64,000 nt of DNA, taken from contig CM046442.1 in NCBI GenBank assembly GCA_025506515.1, positions 16,665,187 to 16,729,186 of the forward strand, written 5' to 3'. The number at the start of each line of letters is the position of its first letter. Within the stretch, counting starts at the first letter, position 1. The DNA is from Flaveria trinervia. Taxonomy: Eukaryota; Streptophyta; Magnoliopsida; Asterales; Asteraceae. A program made the position numbers and the translations under genes. Positions 33,181 through 44,129 of the stretch are shown here, one piece after another. The notes under the pieces are model-generated. The model saw only the letters and a program-made list of their open reading frames with translations. It made no database searches and had not been told where the DNA came from.

Positions 33181-35540
33181 ATCTCCACCTTGAAGACAAC
33201 TCAAGTCATATTCACCCGATACCAAGAGCATCAAGACAGAATTGGAACTTTAAACCAGGCAAAGCCTTGGTAAACATATCTGCAGGGTTATACGCTGTCT
33301 TAATATGAATCACACTGACTTCTTTAGAACTAACTACCTCACGAATGAAATGATACTTTACATTGATATGATTGGTTCTCTCATGAAAAACACCGTTTTT
33401 AGACAACTGCATTGAACCTTGATTATCACAGAAAACAACAGCATCAGCTGGCAATCCCAAATCAGATACAATCGCTTTAACCACAATGCCTCCTTTACTG
33501 CTTCAGTGAGTGCTATATATTTAGACTCAGTCATGGATAATGCTACTACAGGCTCCAACCTAGCCTTCCAACTAACTACATTTCCCAAAACTTTAAAGAC
33601 ATACTCAGTAATAGATTTCCTCGATCTACATCCTTTGCATAGTCTGAATCTACATAACCAACCACGACATTTCCATTAATATCATTACCACCATAGACAA
33701 GCCCATAATCTCTGTTCCCATTGAGATATCTCAGCAACCATTTAACCGCAGAGCAATGACCTTTACCTAGATTGGCTAAATACCAACTCACCACACTTAC
33801 ACCATATCCAATATCAGGCCTACTACACATCATAAGATACATCAGACTCCCAACAGCATTAGCATAGGGAACTCTAGTCATATAATCACAATCCTCATCT
33901 GTATGAGGGCTTTCATTGCTTGACAACTTGAAATGTTAAGTCAAAGGAGTGCAAACTGACTTACTCCCAATCATTTCAAAATTCTTTAAGACTTTCAAAA
34001 TGTAAGAACTTGAGAGATTCTCAGCTGCTTATTACATCTATCTCTAGTAATCTCCATTCCAATAATTTTCCTGGCCTCCCAAGTTGCTTCATCTCGAACT
34101 CATTCATTAAAAGTCATTTTACAGCTTCAATCTCACTTTTATCCTTACAAGCTATCAACATATCATCTACATACAACAAGAGATACAAGAACTGTTGATA
34201 GCTTACTTTTTTCAAGTAAACACAACTGTCATACTAGCTTCTTCTAAACCCATGATTGGTCACATACCCATCAAATCGCCTATACCATTGCCTAGGCGAC
34301 TGCTTGAGGCCATACAATGATCTTTTCAATAAGCAAACCTTATCCTCAATTCTCTTTTCTTCAAAACCTTTAGGTTGTATCATGTAAATTCTTTCATCTA
34401 GATACCCATGCAAGAAGGTTGTCTTAACGTCCAACTACTCCAACTCTAAATCACCATGGGCTACCATAGACAATATCACCCTAATGGACGAATGTTTAAC
34501 CACTAGGGAAAAGATTTCAATGTAGTCAACTCCAGCCTTTTAAGTAAACTCTTTTGCCACTAACCTGGCTTTGAACCTTGGCCCTTCTTCAGGAGTGACT
34601 CCTTCCTTCAATTTGTAAAGCCATTTACAAGAGACCAACTTTTGATCCACGGGTTTATCCACTAGCACCCATGTTTCATTCTTATGAAGTGACTCCATCT
34701 CCTCCTCCATGGCTACAACCCACTTGGTCCTTTCTTTTGACGCAATAGCACTCTCAAAGGTCAAAGGCTCAAGCATTGCATCATGCTCAGCAGCCATAAA
34801 AGCCATAGCAGAAATATCATCTCCATCTCTAGATCTCAATAGAGGTTGAACATTTCTTCTAGGCCTGTCCCTAGCTAGGCTATATGAGTTGGTTTGATTA
34901 GGATTATCTTCACTTCCAGCCCCTTTATCTGGCTTAGTTTCTTGAGTCATGACTGGCTCCACCTCTACATGAACTTCCTTTGAGACAGACTCTGGTTTGA
35001 GCTTCTAACAATATCCTTGTAAACAATCTCCTCATTAAACTTCACATCTCTATTTACTATAACTTTTGAATTGTCTATCCTCCATGACTGAAATCCTTTT
35101 ACACCTTCAGAGAAGCCAAGGAATACACACTTTTGAGCTCTAGGCTCTAGTTTCCCTTGCTTAACATGAGCAAAAGCTAAGGATCTGAATACCTTTATGT
35201 TGTTATAATTCACCTTCTCACCAGACCACATCTCCATTGGAGTCCTTTTGTTTATGGATGAGCTTAGAGACCTATTGATCAGGTAGGCGGCTGTAGCCAC
35301 AGCTTCAGCCCAAAATGACTTAGGCAAGCCTGAGCAAGCTAGCATGCACCTAACCTTGTTCAACAACATTCTATTCATTCTCTCTACCAATCCATTCTGT
35401 TGAGGGGTTCCTGATCTTTACAAAACTTTAAGAATTCCCCACCATAAAACTCTAATCCATTATCGGTCCTCAGCCACTTGACTCTCCTATCAACCTGAGT
35501 CTCAACCAAAGTTTTCCACTCTTTAACCGTTCAAATGCTT
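33181..35540 (-). pseudogene. Outer copia integrase C-part, RT and RNase H
   Basis: Read on the minus strand from 35390: integrase end (MVERMNRMLLNKVRCMLACS, SFWAEAVATAAYLINRS), then the RT start (KWVVAMEEEMESLHKNETW, LVSCKWLYKLKEGVTPEE). It continues with DVKTTFLHGYLDERIYMIQP, the catalytic YVDDM (about 34153-34167), and RNase H with YVDSDYAKD and FCDNQGSMQLSKN. It ends with PADMFTKALPG. At least four stops or frame changes (near 34435, 34540, 34963, 33930) make it non-functional. Confidence 0.85.
35536..35540. other. Target duplication TGCTT, left
   Basis: TGCTT before the left LTR, repeated at 51171-51175 after the right LTR. A perfect 5-bp pair proves the Sirevirus-like element inserted whole into the outer copia integrase gene. 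Confidence 0.9.
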
Positions 35541-36333
35541 TGCAGGATCGTTGAAGGGTTAGTTACAACACAACAACACAAAGAAGAGATTAACTAAACT
35601 TTAATCAAACAGTAAACTGGATTAACCAAGTGTTGAGATACTAAGAACACAAGTAAGAGACAGAACACAAAGAACACAAGTATTTGGTTTTCAAGAATGC
35701 AGTATATTGCCTTCTCTATGTTCTATTACAAGTGTTACAAAAGCATATTCGAAAGATACAAGAACATGAGATACTTATACTACATCCTACAACCAGCTAT
35801 ACTTTGAAAGCCAGTTGGATACAATTGACTAGACACAAACAAAATCAATTGTAGAGTCAAAAGGCAGATTGCCTTTTGACTTGTGACTATGACATGCCAT
35901 AGCTCACATCCTTATCTATTACAAAAAGGATAAAGTACATAAAGTAGAAAGTTACAGACTCAAGACCTCAATGTACAGTTACCAAAATCATGGACCTTTT
36001 CACCAACTCATGTAAGTTGGTGACTTGCAGAGGTGCAGTGGAAAGGTGTCCAGCTTTATGGAACAGTACATCAGATAAAGCATGTTACTAAAAGTCTTCG
36101 GAAGAAATCTGTCTTCATGAGTTGAAGCTTGGGAAGACTTTGTCTCTGAGGCTTTGGAAGACTTCATGTTTGGCTTCAGAAAATATTGGTCTTGGCTTTG
36201 GAGGATTTCACACTTAGAGTATTTTCTGTTTCATGTGTGAAACTTCCTAAGCTTCTTCTTTAATGCACTTGTGCAGCATGCAGGAAAGACTAAAGATGTT
36301 TAGGTGGCATCAGCCTCTTCATTAATCTCTACA
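35541..36333 (-). repeat. 3' LTR of Sirevirus-like element
   Basis: 793 bp, tgcaggatcgttg to tctctaca on the plus strand. By eye it has about twenty differences from the right LTR. Several fall in palindromes: CTTCGGAAG sites of the right LTR read CTTGGGAAG, CTTTGGAAG and CTTTGGAGG here. Confidence 0.95.
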
Positions 36334-36347
36334 AACTCCCCCTAGGC
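36334..36347 (-). other. Polypurine tract of Sirevirus-like element
   Basis: Minus strand GCCTAGGGGGAGTT directly before the 3' LTR. Confidence 0.9.
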
Positions 36348-37582
36348 TGATGCTACCAAAACACTTTGAAAACTTCAGATTTTAATAGTCCTCATTAGGA
36401 TGATCACCATTCCTTTCTTCATAAGATGATCAGGATCCTTCAGGCTATCATAGTGTCTTCTCATGTCAAAGAGGTCATGCAGAGGCAACTGAAACATATC
36501 TTGCCATGTATAAATGTCTTCAATGCCTTGATCTCTAATAACATGCCATCTTTCTGGATTTGTGGTGTATGTCCAAGACAAGATGGGTCTTCCTATTTCT
36601 AGAGGAGCTATTTGAATTGGAGTTGGTAAAGCTTCCTCTGGCTGCACATCCTCAGGCTAGTCTGATTCATCCTGAGGTTTAAAAGGGGATGCAGGCTTCT
36701 TCTTCTTCTTAGGCTTTGGTCTAGAAGCCATCCTCTTCTTTCTTTTTCCAAATTTTAACTGAGAAGACTGGCCTGCAGCACCATATTGATCTTCACTGTC
36801 TTTCTCATTTGGGACTTCCTCTCTCTCAGGTTCAGATGGAGAGGGAGGTTGACCTTGCTGTGGATCAGAAGATAAAGCTTGTTGAGCATTAGCAGGAGGT
36901 CCGGGTTGTGTTGTCTCTGGATGTTCAACCTTAACCTCCACTTCAGGTGGAGCCTGACTTGGAGTGGAGTGTAAGTCAGTGAGCTCTCCACTCTTAATCT
37001 TTTGCTTGATTACTCTGATATGCTCATCCATAATGGATAGAGACATGGGTCCAAGTCTCCTTCCGGAGAATCCATACAGCTTCAAGAAGCTCATCATCCT
37101 CTGCCTATCAGCAGACTTCTTCATGCTCTTTTGGATGATGGCTCTTGATTTTGCAACTTCTTCCCTTAGCTTCTTCTTTGTTGTCTTTCTTTCCTTGACT
37201 AGCTCAAGCTTAAGTTGTTTTAAGTACTCAAACTTAATATAGTCATAAGGCAAGGGAAGGAGTGCATCTTCCTAACAGAAGCATGTGGCACTCAGGTAGT
37301 TAATCATCTTGATTCTGTCTTCTTCTTTATCTACCTGAGGTTCTTATTGAACCACATCCTCTTGTTCAAGACTTTCTTGAACTGGGGAGAGGGTAGGCAT
37401 ACCTTTGTACAGTCTTTTTCTTCTTCTCTCTTCTTTGACTTGTACTAGGAATTCTGCATCTTCTGCCTCCTTCTTCTCTTTTGACCTTTCCTGGTCAACC
37501 AGTTCATTCAACTCATCCAAGGAAAGAGAAATGACACTATCTATGTCATAGTTCCTAGTCTGCAGATACTTAATCCTGACTG

Positions 37583-37590
37583 CCCTTAAC
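37583..37590. other. hAT target duplication CCCTTAAC, left
   Basis: CCCTTAAC here and at 40832-40839: a perfect 8-bp duplication, the hAT length. Confidence 0.95.
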
Positions 37591-37599
37591 TAGAGGTGG

Positions 37600-37905
37600 C
37601 CGAAAAAACCGGTTTGGGAACCGGTTCGGCCAAAAAAAACGGAACCGGTTTGAGGCCCAAACCGGTTTGGCCCAAACCGGTTTTCAAACCGGTCCGAACC
37701 GCCGGTTCTTGACCGGTTTATCACTTCGACGTTCCAAACCGGTTTTCAAACCGAACCGGTTTTCAAACCGGTTCCCAAACCGGTCCCAAACCGGTTCCCA
37801 AACCGGTTCCCAAACCGGTTTTCAAACCGGTTCCCAAACCGGTCATTCAAACCGGTTTTCAAACCGGTCACCCAAACCGGTTTTCAAACCGGTTACCGTT
37901 ACCCA
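37600..37905. repeat. Left subterminal AAACCGGTTT repeats of hAT
   Basis: About twenty copies of AACCGGTTT or its halves in 300 bp, often as the full palindrome AAACCGGTTT with short ttc or ccc spacers. Subterminal repeats of this sort are where hAT transposases bind in studied elements; here that is inference. They create a false open frame (37667-37948). Confidence 0.9.
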
Positions 37906-38129
37906 ACGGCTATATAGCCGTTTTTTGCAATTTTTGACCGTTTTTTGATGTTTTTTTACCATTATACCCCCACTAGGTTGCTATATATATGTATTTGATG
38001 TTTTGGTTGAATCACAACAACTTATAACACTCTCTACTCTCAAAAATCTCAAAAACGCTCTCAAAAACGCTCTCCACAAATACTTTCGTTTAAAACGCTC
38101 TCAAAAACGCTCTCACAAAAATCTCTGAA

Positions 38130-40216
38130 ATGGCTTCAACAAGTGCTCAATCATCCGTTGGTTGTGAAGCGTCTTCAAGCAACGTGGTGATAGCAATCCT
38201 TCCTACGAATAGGAACCCCGAAGTATGGTGCAATTACGATTTATGTCAAATGGCTAGCGGTCCAAACAAGGCTCGTTGCAAGTTTTGTCATAAGTTTTTC
38301 AAAAAAGATGCAAACACAACGTTGAAAAACCATATTGCAAATAAATATTGTAGAGCGTTAAAAGGTGAACCTTCTCAAGGTCAAGCTTCGATGACAAACG
38401 AAGGAAATATTTGGGCTTATAACGTTGATGCGGTTCGGGAGCAAATGGCGCAATTTGTAATTCAAGAAAGCTTGCCATTCAAACATTTCGACAACGAACG
38501 TTTGACTCGACTCATTCAACGAACTCTCCAACCTCGTTACACCAATGTAAGTCGTGCTACTCTTCGAAGAGATTGTTTAAAAATGTGGAAAAAAGCTAAA
38601 AATGAATTAATATCTTATTTTGAAAATTTACAAACCGGTGTTAACTTAACTAGTGATGTTTGGTCGACACCTCACGGTTCACCGGACTCGTACATTTGTG
38701 TCACCGCCCATTGGGTTGAACCCGATTCGTGGCAAATGATGAAACGTACGATTGCGTTTGAATTGTTTGATTATCCTCACACCGGCCAAAACATTTTTTA
38801 TCTTATTGATAAAGTTATTCAAACGTATAAATTAGAAAACAAAATATTTTCTATATCTTTTGATAATGCTTCAAACAACACTCTTGCGATAGATCATTTG
38901 AAATTAAAATATAAACCAATATGTGAGGGTGTGTTTTTTCATAGTCGATGTGTTGCGCACATCATAAACTTAGCCGTGCAAGACGGTTTAAAAACGATTG
39001 AAACAATTAAAGATTGTTTTAAAAGAATGTTACGTGATATTTTTAGTAACAACCAAAGATATACTAAATATCGCAAGTTTTGTAAAGACGCAAATACTAA
39101 ATGTTTAGGTCCGAATTGGGACGTACCAACACGATGGAATTCCACATGTAACATGTTTGAAAAGGCTATTGAACAAAAAGAAAGTTTAATAGCCTTTCAT
39201 AATAGTTTGGTAAGTCGGGGAAAGGCAAATTCTTACCATCCATCGGGTTGGGCCATCATCGAAGAAGTAACAAAAATGCTTCAAGTTTTTAAAAATGCAA
39301 CTACATGTCTTTCTGGAGTTTATTACCCAACGAGTCCGTTGGTACTACACCAAATTTATTTAATGACTTCAAAATTAAATGAATTGTCGTGTAGGGGTAG
39401 ACCTTATTCCGATATGATACCCCCAATGAAAGAAAAACTTAAAAAATATTTTGACGAAATGCCACCCGTTATTACATGTGCCGCTGCTTTAAACCCTTGT
39501 TTAAATTTGTCGGGGGTTGAAACTTTACTTGATAAAATTACTTTTAATTTGGATTTAGAAGTTGGTAAACCAATGTATAGTAAAACTTTAAAAGTGACTT
39601 TCAACAAACAATTACAACAAATGTATGATGTTTATTTATTAAAATACGGGGAAACATCACAAATCCATGATGCTTTAAGGCATGCGGCAAATGCCGAATG
39701 TTCGAATGATCCAATGTTTGATTTATATAATACTTTAAGGGATGAATGTAATAAACGTCAACGTGGTAACACTCCGAGTAGTGAACTCGGGAGGTATGGT
39801 CTTACAAACTTTTTATCGACCATGACTCCACATGAATTTAAAAATTTTGACTTGTTGCTTGGTGGAAAGGTAAGGAAGATCAATTTCCCATCCTATCCAC
39901 CATGGCCCGAGATTTACTAACCGTCCAAGCTTCTACGGTAGCTTCGGAATCTGCTTTTTCTGTTAGTGGCAGGATTATATCAATAAGACGAACTCGACTC
40001 ACTCCACAAGCAGTTGAAATGTCAATTTGCTTGAAAGATTATTTGGATGCCGCGGAAAGAGTACAAGACAAACGATCGCTTGAAGGAGAACTGGAATACG
40101 AAGCAGAATTATACGAGGACGAGGTAGAGAGCGGATTGACACCAGGAATGACTGATGATGAAGCGGCATATGATGACTACCTTCGTAACAGTTCCGGTTC
40201 TGGTGGCGAGGAATAA
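38130..40216 (+). CDS. hAT transposase (BED zinc finger, RICESLEEPER type), one frame break
   Basis: Cut-and-paste transposase of about 695 residues. N-terminal BED zinc finger (residues about 50-76, ARCKFCHKFF with a later HIANKYC), then the RNase H-like core with LTSDVWSTPHG (first acidic residue, about 171) and FDNASNN (second). The C-terminal hATC dimerisation domain is in ARDLLTVQASTVASESAFS and RRTRLTPQAVEMSICLKDYL. The frame is lost once near 39857, where one missing G would restore continuity between the long ORF ending at 39920 and the C-part from 39902. No other lesion. The start is the first ATG after an AC-rich leader. Confidence 0.9.
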
Positions 40217-40640
40217 ACGTACAAGTATAATACGAACGAAGAAACGACTATGTTAAATGTTTAGTTTTAAATGTTTAAATTATTTAAATGTTACGAATTG
40301 TTAAAATGTTTAAATTGTTTATAAATGATATAAATTGTTTATAAATGTTATTAATTGTTAAAATGCTTAAATTGTTTATAAATGTTAATAAATAGTATAT
40401 ATATATATGTTTATAAATGTTATAAATTGTTTAATTGTTTAAATCGTTTAAATGTTTAAATTGTTTAAATCGTTTAAATGTTTAAATTGTTTAAATGTTA
40501 TAAATGTTTATAAATGTTATAAATTGTTTAAATTATATAAATTCTTTTAAATTATATAAATTATATAAAAATGTTATAAATATTTATGTTTTAATTAAAA
40601 GTTTAAAATTTCGTTTGAATATAACAAAAAAAAAAAAAAA
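40217..40640 (+). other. hAT 3' region, AT-rich
   Basis: Tandem-like words of tgtttaaa and ttgtttataaatg between the transposase stop and the right subterminal repeats, ending in a poly(A) run at 40625-40642. No gene. Confidence 0.6.
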
Positions 40641-40830
40641 AACCGGTTTGGGCCCGAACCGGTTCCAAACCGACCCAAACCGGTTTGATAGGTTTGGGTT
40701 TTTACGGTTTTGAAACCGGTTTGAACCCGAACCGGTTTGGGGCCAAACCGGTTTTGACCGAGTTTGACCAAACCGGTTTCGGTTTGGGACCCGAACCGGT
40801 TTGGGCCCCCAAACCGGTTTGTACACCTCT
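40641..40830. repeat. Right subterminal AAACCGGTTT repeats of hAT
   Basis: About ten AACCGGTTT sites in 190 bp, the counterpart of 37600-37905 but fewer. The asymmetry between ends is clear by eye. Confidence 0.9.
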
Positions 40831-43599
40831 ACCCTTAACTCATCATTCTGAGTATTTGGTCTGGGGGCAGCCCTGATTGCAGACTCCATGAGTCTTGGAG
40901 ACTCAGCAAGGAACTTTCTCCCCTTAGCCTCCTTTTCCTCTCTCTCTCCTCCTCCTCAATCTCCTCAAATGTCATCTTTCTTTTCCTTTTATCACTCATA
41001 GACCTTTGTGACTCAGGGTGGAGAGAGCTTTGGCCTTCATTGCTTGTTATAGCATCTGAGCTCAGGCCAGAGAGAGGTTGAGAAACACCTTCACTAGCAG
41101 GTGTCTCAGAAGGAATATGAAGCTCTGCAACAGTTGGAGATGATGAGACAGGGCTCTCAGGTTTTGTCACTGGGCCTTCAGTCAAGGTTTCCCCTATGAA
41201 GCTAATCTTAGGGTCTGCCTCAACATCCAGTTGACCAATGACATTGCCTGATTGCCTAAGTCTCCTTCTTAAGCTGAACTCTGCAGTGATCCTATCTTGG
41301 ATTCTTTTAGCCAGTCTGTCAGCTTGTCTTGATTGGCTTGGGTTGACAAGTGGCATGTTGACTAGATCCAGACCTTCATAATAGTCCAAGGTTTGAAAAT
41401 TGAAGACTTCTTGCTGTCCTTGAACTCTTATGATGATTAGGGCCTTCCTGTTGTTGTCATACCTCCACCCAATGATGTGATTTGAAAATGGTGAAGGTGA
41501 CATAGCCCTTGTTATCCCATCCTCAAACAGACTCGATATGAATGAGTGTGTAGTCCACATCAATGTGAACTAGAGGAGGTTGCTGAGAATGCACAGTTGC
41601 AAGTGAGGATGGTGAGTCCTCAATGTCCATTCTCTCTGAAGAACTCCCAGGTTCTGTGGCTGTAATGACTTTCTCCCCCTTTTTGGTAGCATCACCCACT
41701 TGCATAGGTGAGCTAGAAGATAGGTCAATCACATTCACAGGTTCTTGTGTTCCTGGTTGAGCTCTCCTTAAGGGTCACCCAGCTAGTTTTTCCTTAAGAT
41801 ATGAAATCTCAAGTTGCTGATCATTGATCCTGTTGTGTAGGGTAGTCACCTGAGATTCAAGGTGACTGACCTTTGAGACTAGGTAAGTGCATGTTTTAGA
41901 CAATTTTTGCACCAGTAGTCTTAGATTCCCCTCATCTTCATCAGAAGATTCATTGGGGGATGAGATGATTGGAACAGAGTCCTCTCTCTCACCACCAGCT
42001 TGAGGTTCTTGGCTGTTAGTTTTCCTCTGCTGGCAGTCTCAGTTGAGATGTCAGTGGGCTGAGTTGCCATGGTTGAGGTCTTAATGATGTAATCACTTTC
42101 AGAAGTGAGAGCCTCTTCCATATGGACATCCTGAACAGGTTCAGAAGTGTCCACCTCAGTTGTAGGTGATTGATGTGGGATAGATGTAGGAGACTCAGGA
42201 GTACTAATCTCTCTTTGAGTAGGTGAAAAGAAGAGAGATTCATTATACTCACTAAAACCTATATCTTTATCAGTGTAGAAGTCAAGGTTGGAAATTGGTT
42301 GGTTGAGATCTATAGGCTGGGGATGGTAATTGTCCCCTGAAGGTTGATCACTTGAGTGTTGAGACTCAGAGTAATGGCTTAAGGCAGTAGGGCTAATGAG
42401 CTCATTAGGCTAAGCATGAGGAACCTCAGCACTGATTCTTGAAGAGATGGGAGTGGTCTGCTCCTCAGGAGAAGTGGGAGCTCCAGTGTCCACTTCTTCC
42501 TGTATGGGTGAGTATATGGGGGCCTCCACAGATTGAATATCCTGAGCAGGGGTTCGTTTGGATTTTCTTTGGTAAGTGATGGTGATTTGAGGCTGTGAGA
42601 GTGGTTGGGAAAAAACAGGTGTGGGTTCAACACTAGCTTGTGCTTCTAGGTTGTCACCTTAAGCAATGAGCTCTAACATTTTTGGGACTAGGGCTGTTTC
42701 TACCCTAGAGAATCCAACAGTGGGCTTTCTCAGTATTTTAAAGATGCCGGGCTTCATCTGTCCCAATTTAAGAATGTTACCTGTTTCCCTCAACTGTGAG
42801 CCCAGTTCACAGTTAAGAATGTACTGGACATATCTAGGAAACATGTAATACTCTTAGGAGTCTAAATTAGCAAGTAAATTTGTATAAACAAACCCCCCTG
42901 AACCATTCCATGGATTATGAAGAAGAGATCCTGAGGAATCTGGTCCCATCCACCATGCTTGTTTGATAAGCTGTGGATGACCACATGGAGCAGAAATCTC
43001 CACTGGGATGAGACCTTCCCTTTCCTAAAGGTCTTTATAGAGAAATCTCTCATATCCCATCTCCTCAAAGGAATGATTAAAAACACTTCACATTCTTCAT
43101 CATCCAGCTGAAGATGTCTGTTGATGATGGCCAGAGTGATGAAGATTATTCTTCCCTGCACTATGGCAGGCAGTGCCTTCTCCCCATCCATAATGACCTC
43201 TTGGCAGGTCTTCCAGAATTCAAGTAACTGATCCTCATAGAGTGGAGGATCAATGGTTAGGGAGGTGAAGTAGTTTGACAGAGTTAGGAAACGGCAAACC
43301 TCTGAGAAATGAGGATCTTTCTTAGAGCTTAACAGAGCAACCTGATTGTGTTGTCTGTGTAGCTGCATGGTAAAGTTGGGATCATTTCTGTGAGCAAGGT
43401 TGGCCATTTTGAAGTAGCTTAAGGACAAAGAAAGAAGAAAGAAAGAAATTTCAGAGAGAAATTTAGGATTTTAGGTGTGGAGGAAGAACAGATGATAGAA
43501 AGAGGAGGGGAACCGTTGGGTTTATATGTGAGAAGGATTTCAAATAAAGTTTAATGAAATAGGATAAACTTTGAAATCCAAATGTCGGTCCCACCTTTG

Positions 43600-43990
43600 A
43601 AAAAATAGTTTAATTTTGCTCAAAAAGTAGTTTTCTTGGAAGTCTAAAAGCTTCCGAAGGTTAATGATCTTCGGAAGTTTTAATTAAAAAGCTTCCGAAG
43701 CTAAAATGACTTCGGAAGAATTTCCTGAGAGTTTTGAGAATTTTGTTTCGGAAGAACAATTAAAACTTGAATGCTTTGTATATAAACCAACAAAGCTTCC
43801 GAGAGTTAATTTTGCTTCGGAAGTAAATGGTCCTTGAAAATAAGTAAGTGTCTGAGACAAGTATTTAAGCTTCGGAAGATAAATTTGAAAACTCTTCCGA
43901 AGGTAAATTTCGTAGACATTTATTTATTTGGAAGACATGATTTACTTCCGAAGTTAAAAACATAACTTCCAAAGTATCAGAAATTTTTCA
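43600..43990. repeat. CTTCCGAAG/CTTCGGAAG palindrome cluster
   Basis: About ten copies of TTCCGAAG or TTCGGAAG in about 330 bp of non-coding spacer between pol and the third ORF, at uneven spacing (for example near 43650, 43671, 43692, 43710, 43797, 43813, 43870, 43897, 43945). The same palindrome occurs four times in the right LTR (50934-51043) and several times in gag (47770-47950). Confidence 0.9.
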
Positions 43991-44129
43991 AAAATCTAAG
44001 GAAAATCTTCAAAAAGAAATTTTCATCCAAAGAAAACACGAGCTTATGAAAGTGATGAACTAGAAAACTTAGGACACACGTAAATTTTAAAGAAATAATA
44101 AGAATTAGTTTTAAGAAAAGCTTACTCAA

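Larger units (their letters stand above)
37591..40831 (+). mobile_element. hAT transposon, complete with TIRs
   Basis: 3241 bp with short inverted ends TAGAGGTG and CACCTCTA, perfect 8-bp flanking duplication, dense CCGGTTT/AAACCGG subterminal repeats and one transposase gene. It sits in the third ORF of the Sirevirus-like element and is therefore the youngest insertion in the nest. Confidence 0.95.
36375..43428 (-). pseudogene. Third ORF of Sirevirus-like element, interrupted by hAT
   Basis: Starts near 43409 (MANLAHRNDPNFTMQL) and runs on the minus strand to about 36375 with the hAT element inside. The N-terminal part has a globular region (FSEVCRFLTLSNYFTSLTI, ALPAIVQGRIIFITLAIINR). The middle is Ser/Pro/Glu-rich and disordered, with many short frame breaks (42862, 42659, 42379, 41921, 41523). 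The C-part (41563-40840 and 37582-36657) is Lys/Glu-rich, likely coiled coil, with a strong basic tail (SRPKPKKKKKPASP). No clear membrane span was seen, so an envelope-like role, proposed for the third ORF of some Sireviruses, is not supported by the sequence. Confidence 0.6.

Noticed and set aside
37667..37948. 93-codon open frame
   Set aside because: Made of the AACCGGTTT subterminal repeats of the hAT element.
40584..40889. Open frames of 101 and 63 codons at the right hAT end
   Set aside because: Same cause: subterminal repeats read through on both strands.
36375..43428. Host gene with introns on the minus strand
   Set aside because: It lies between pol and the polypurine tract of a retroelement with intact terminal duplication, so it is the third ORF of that element.
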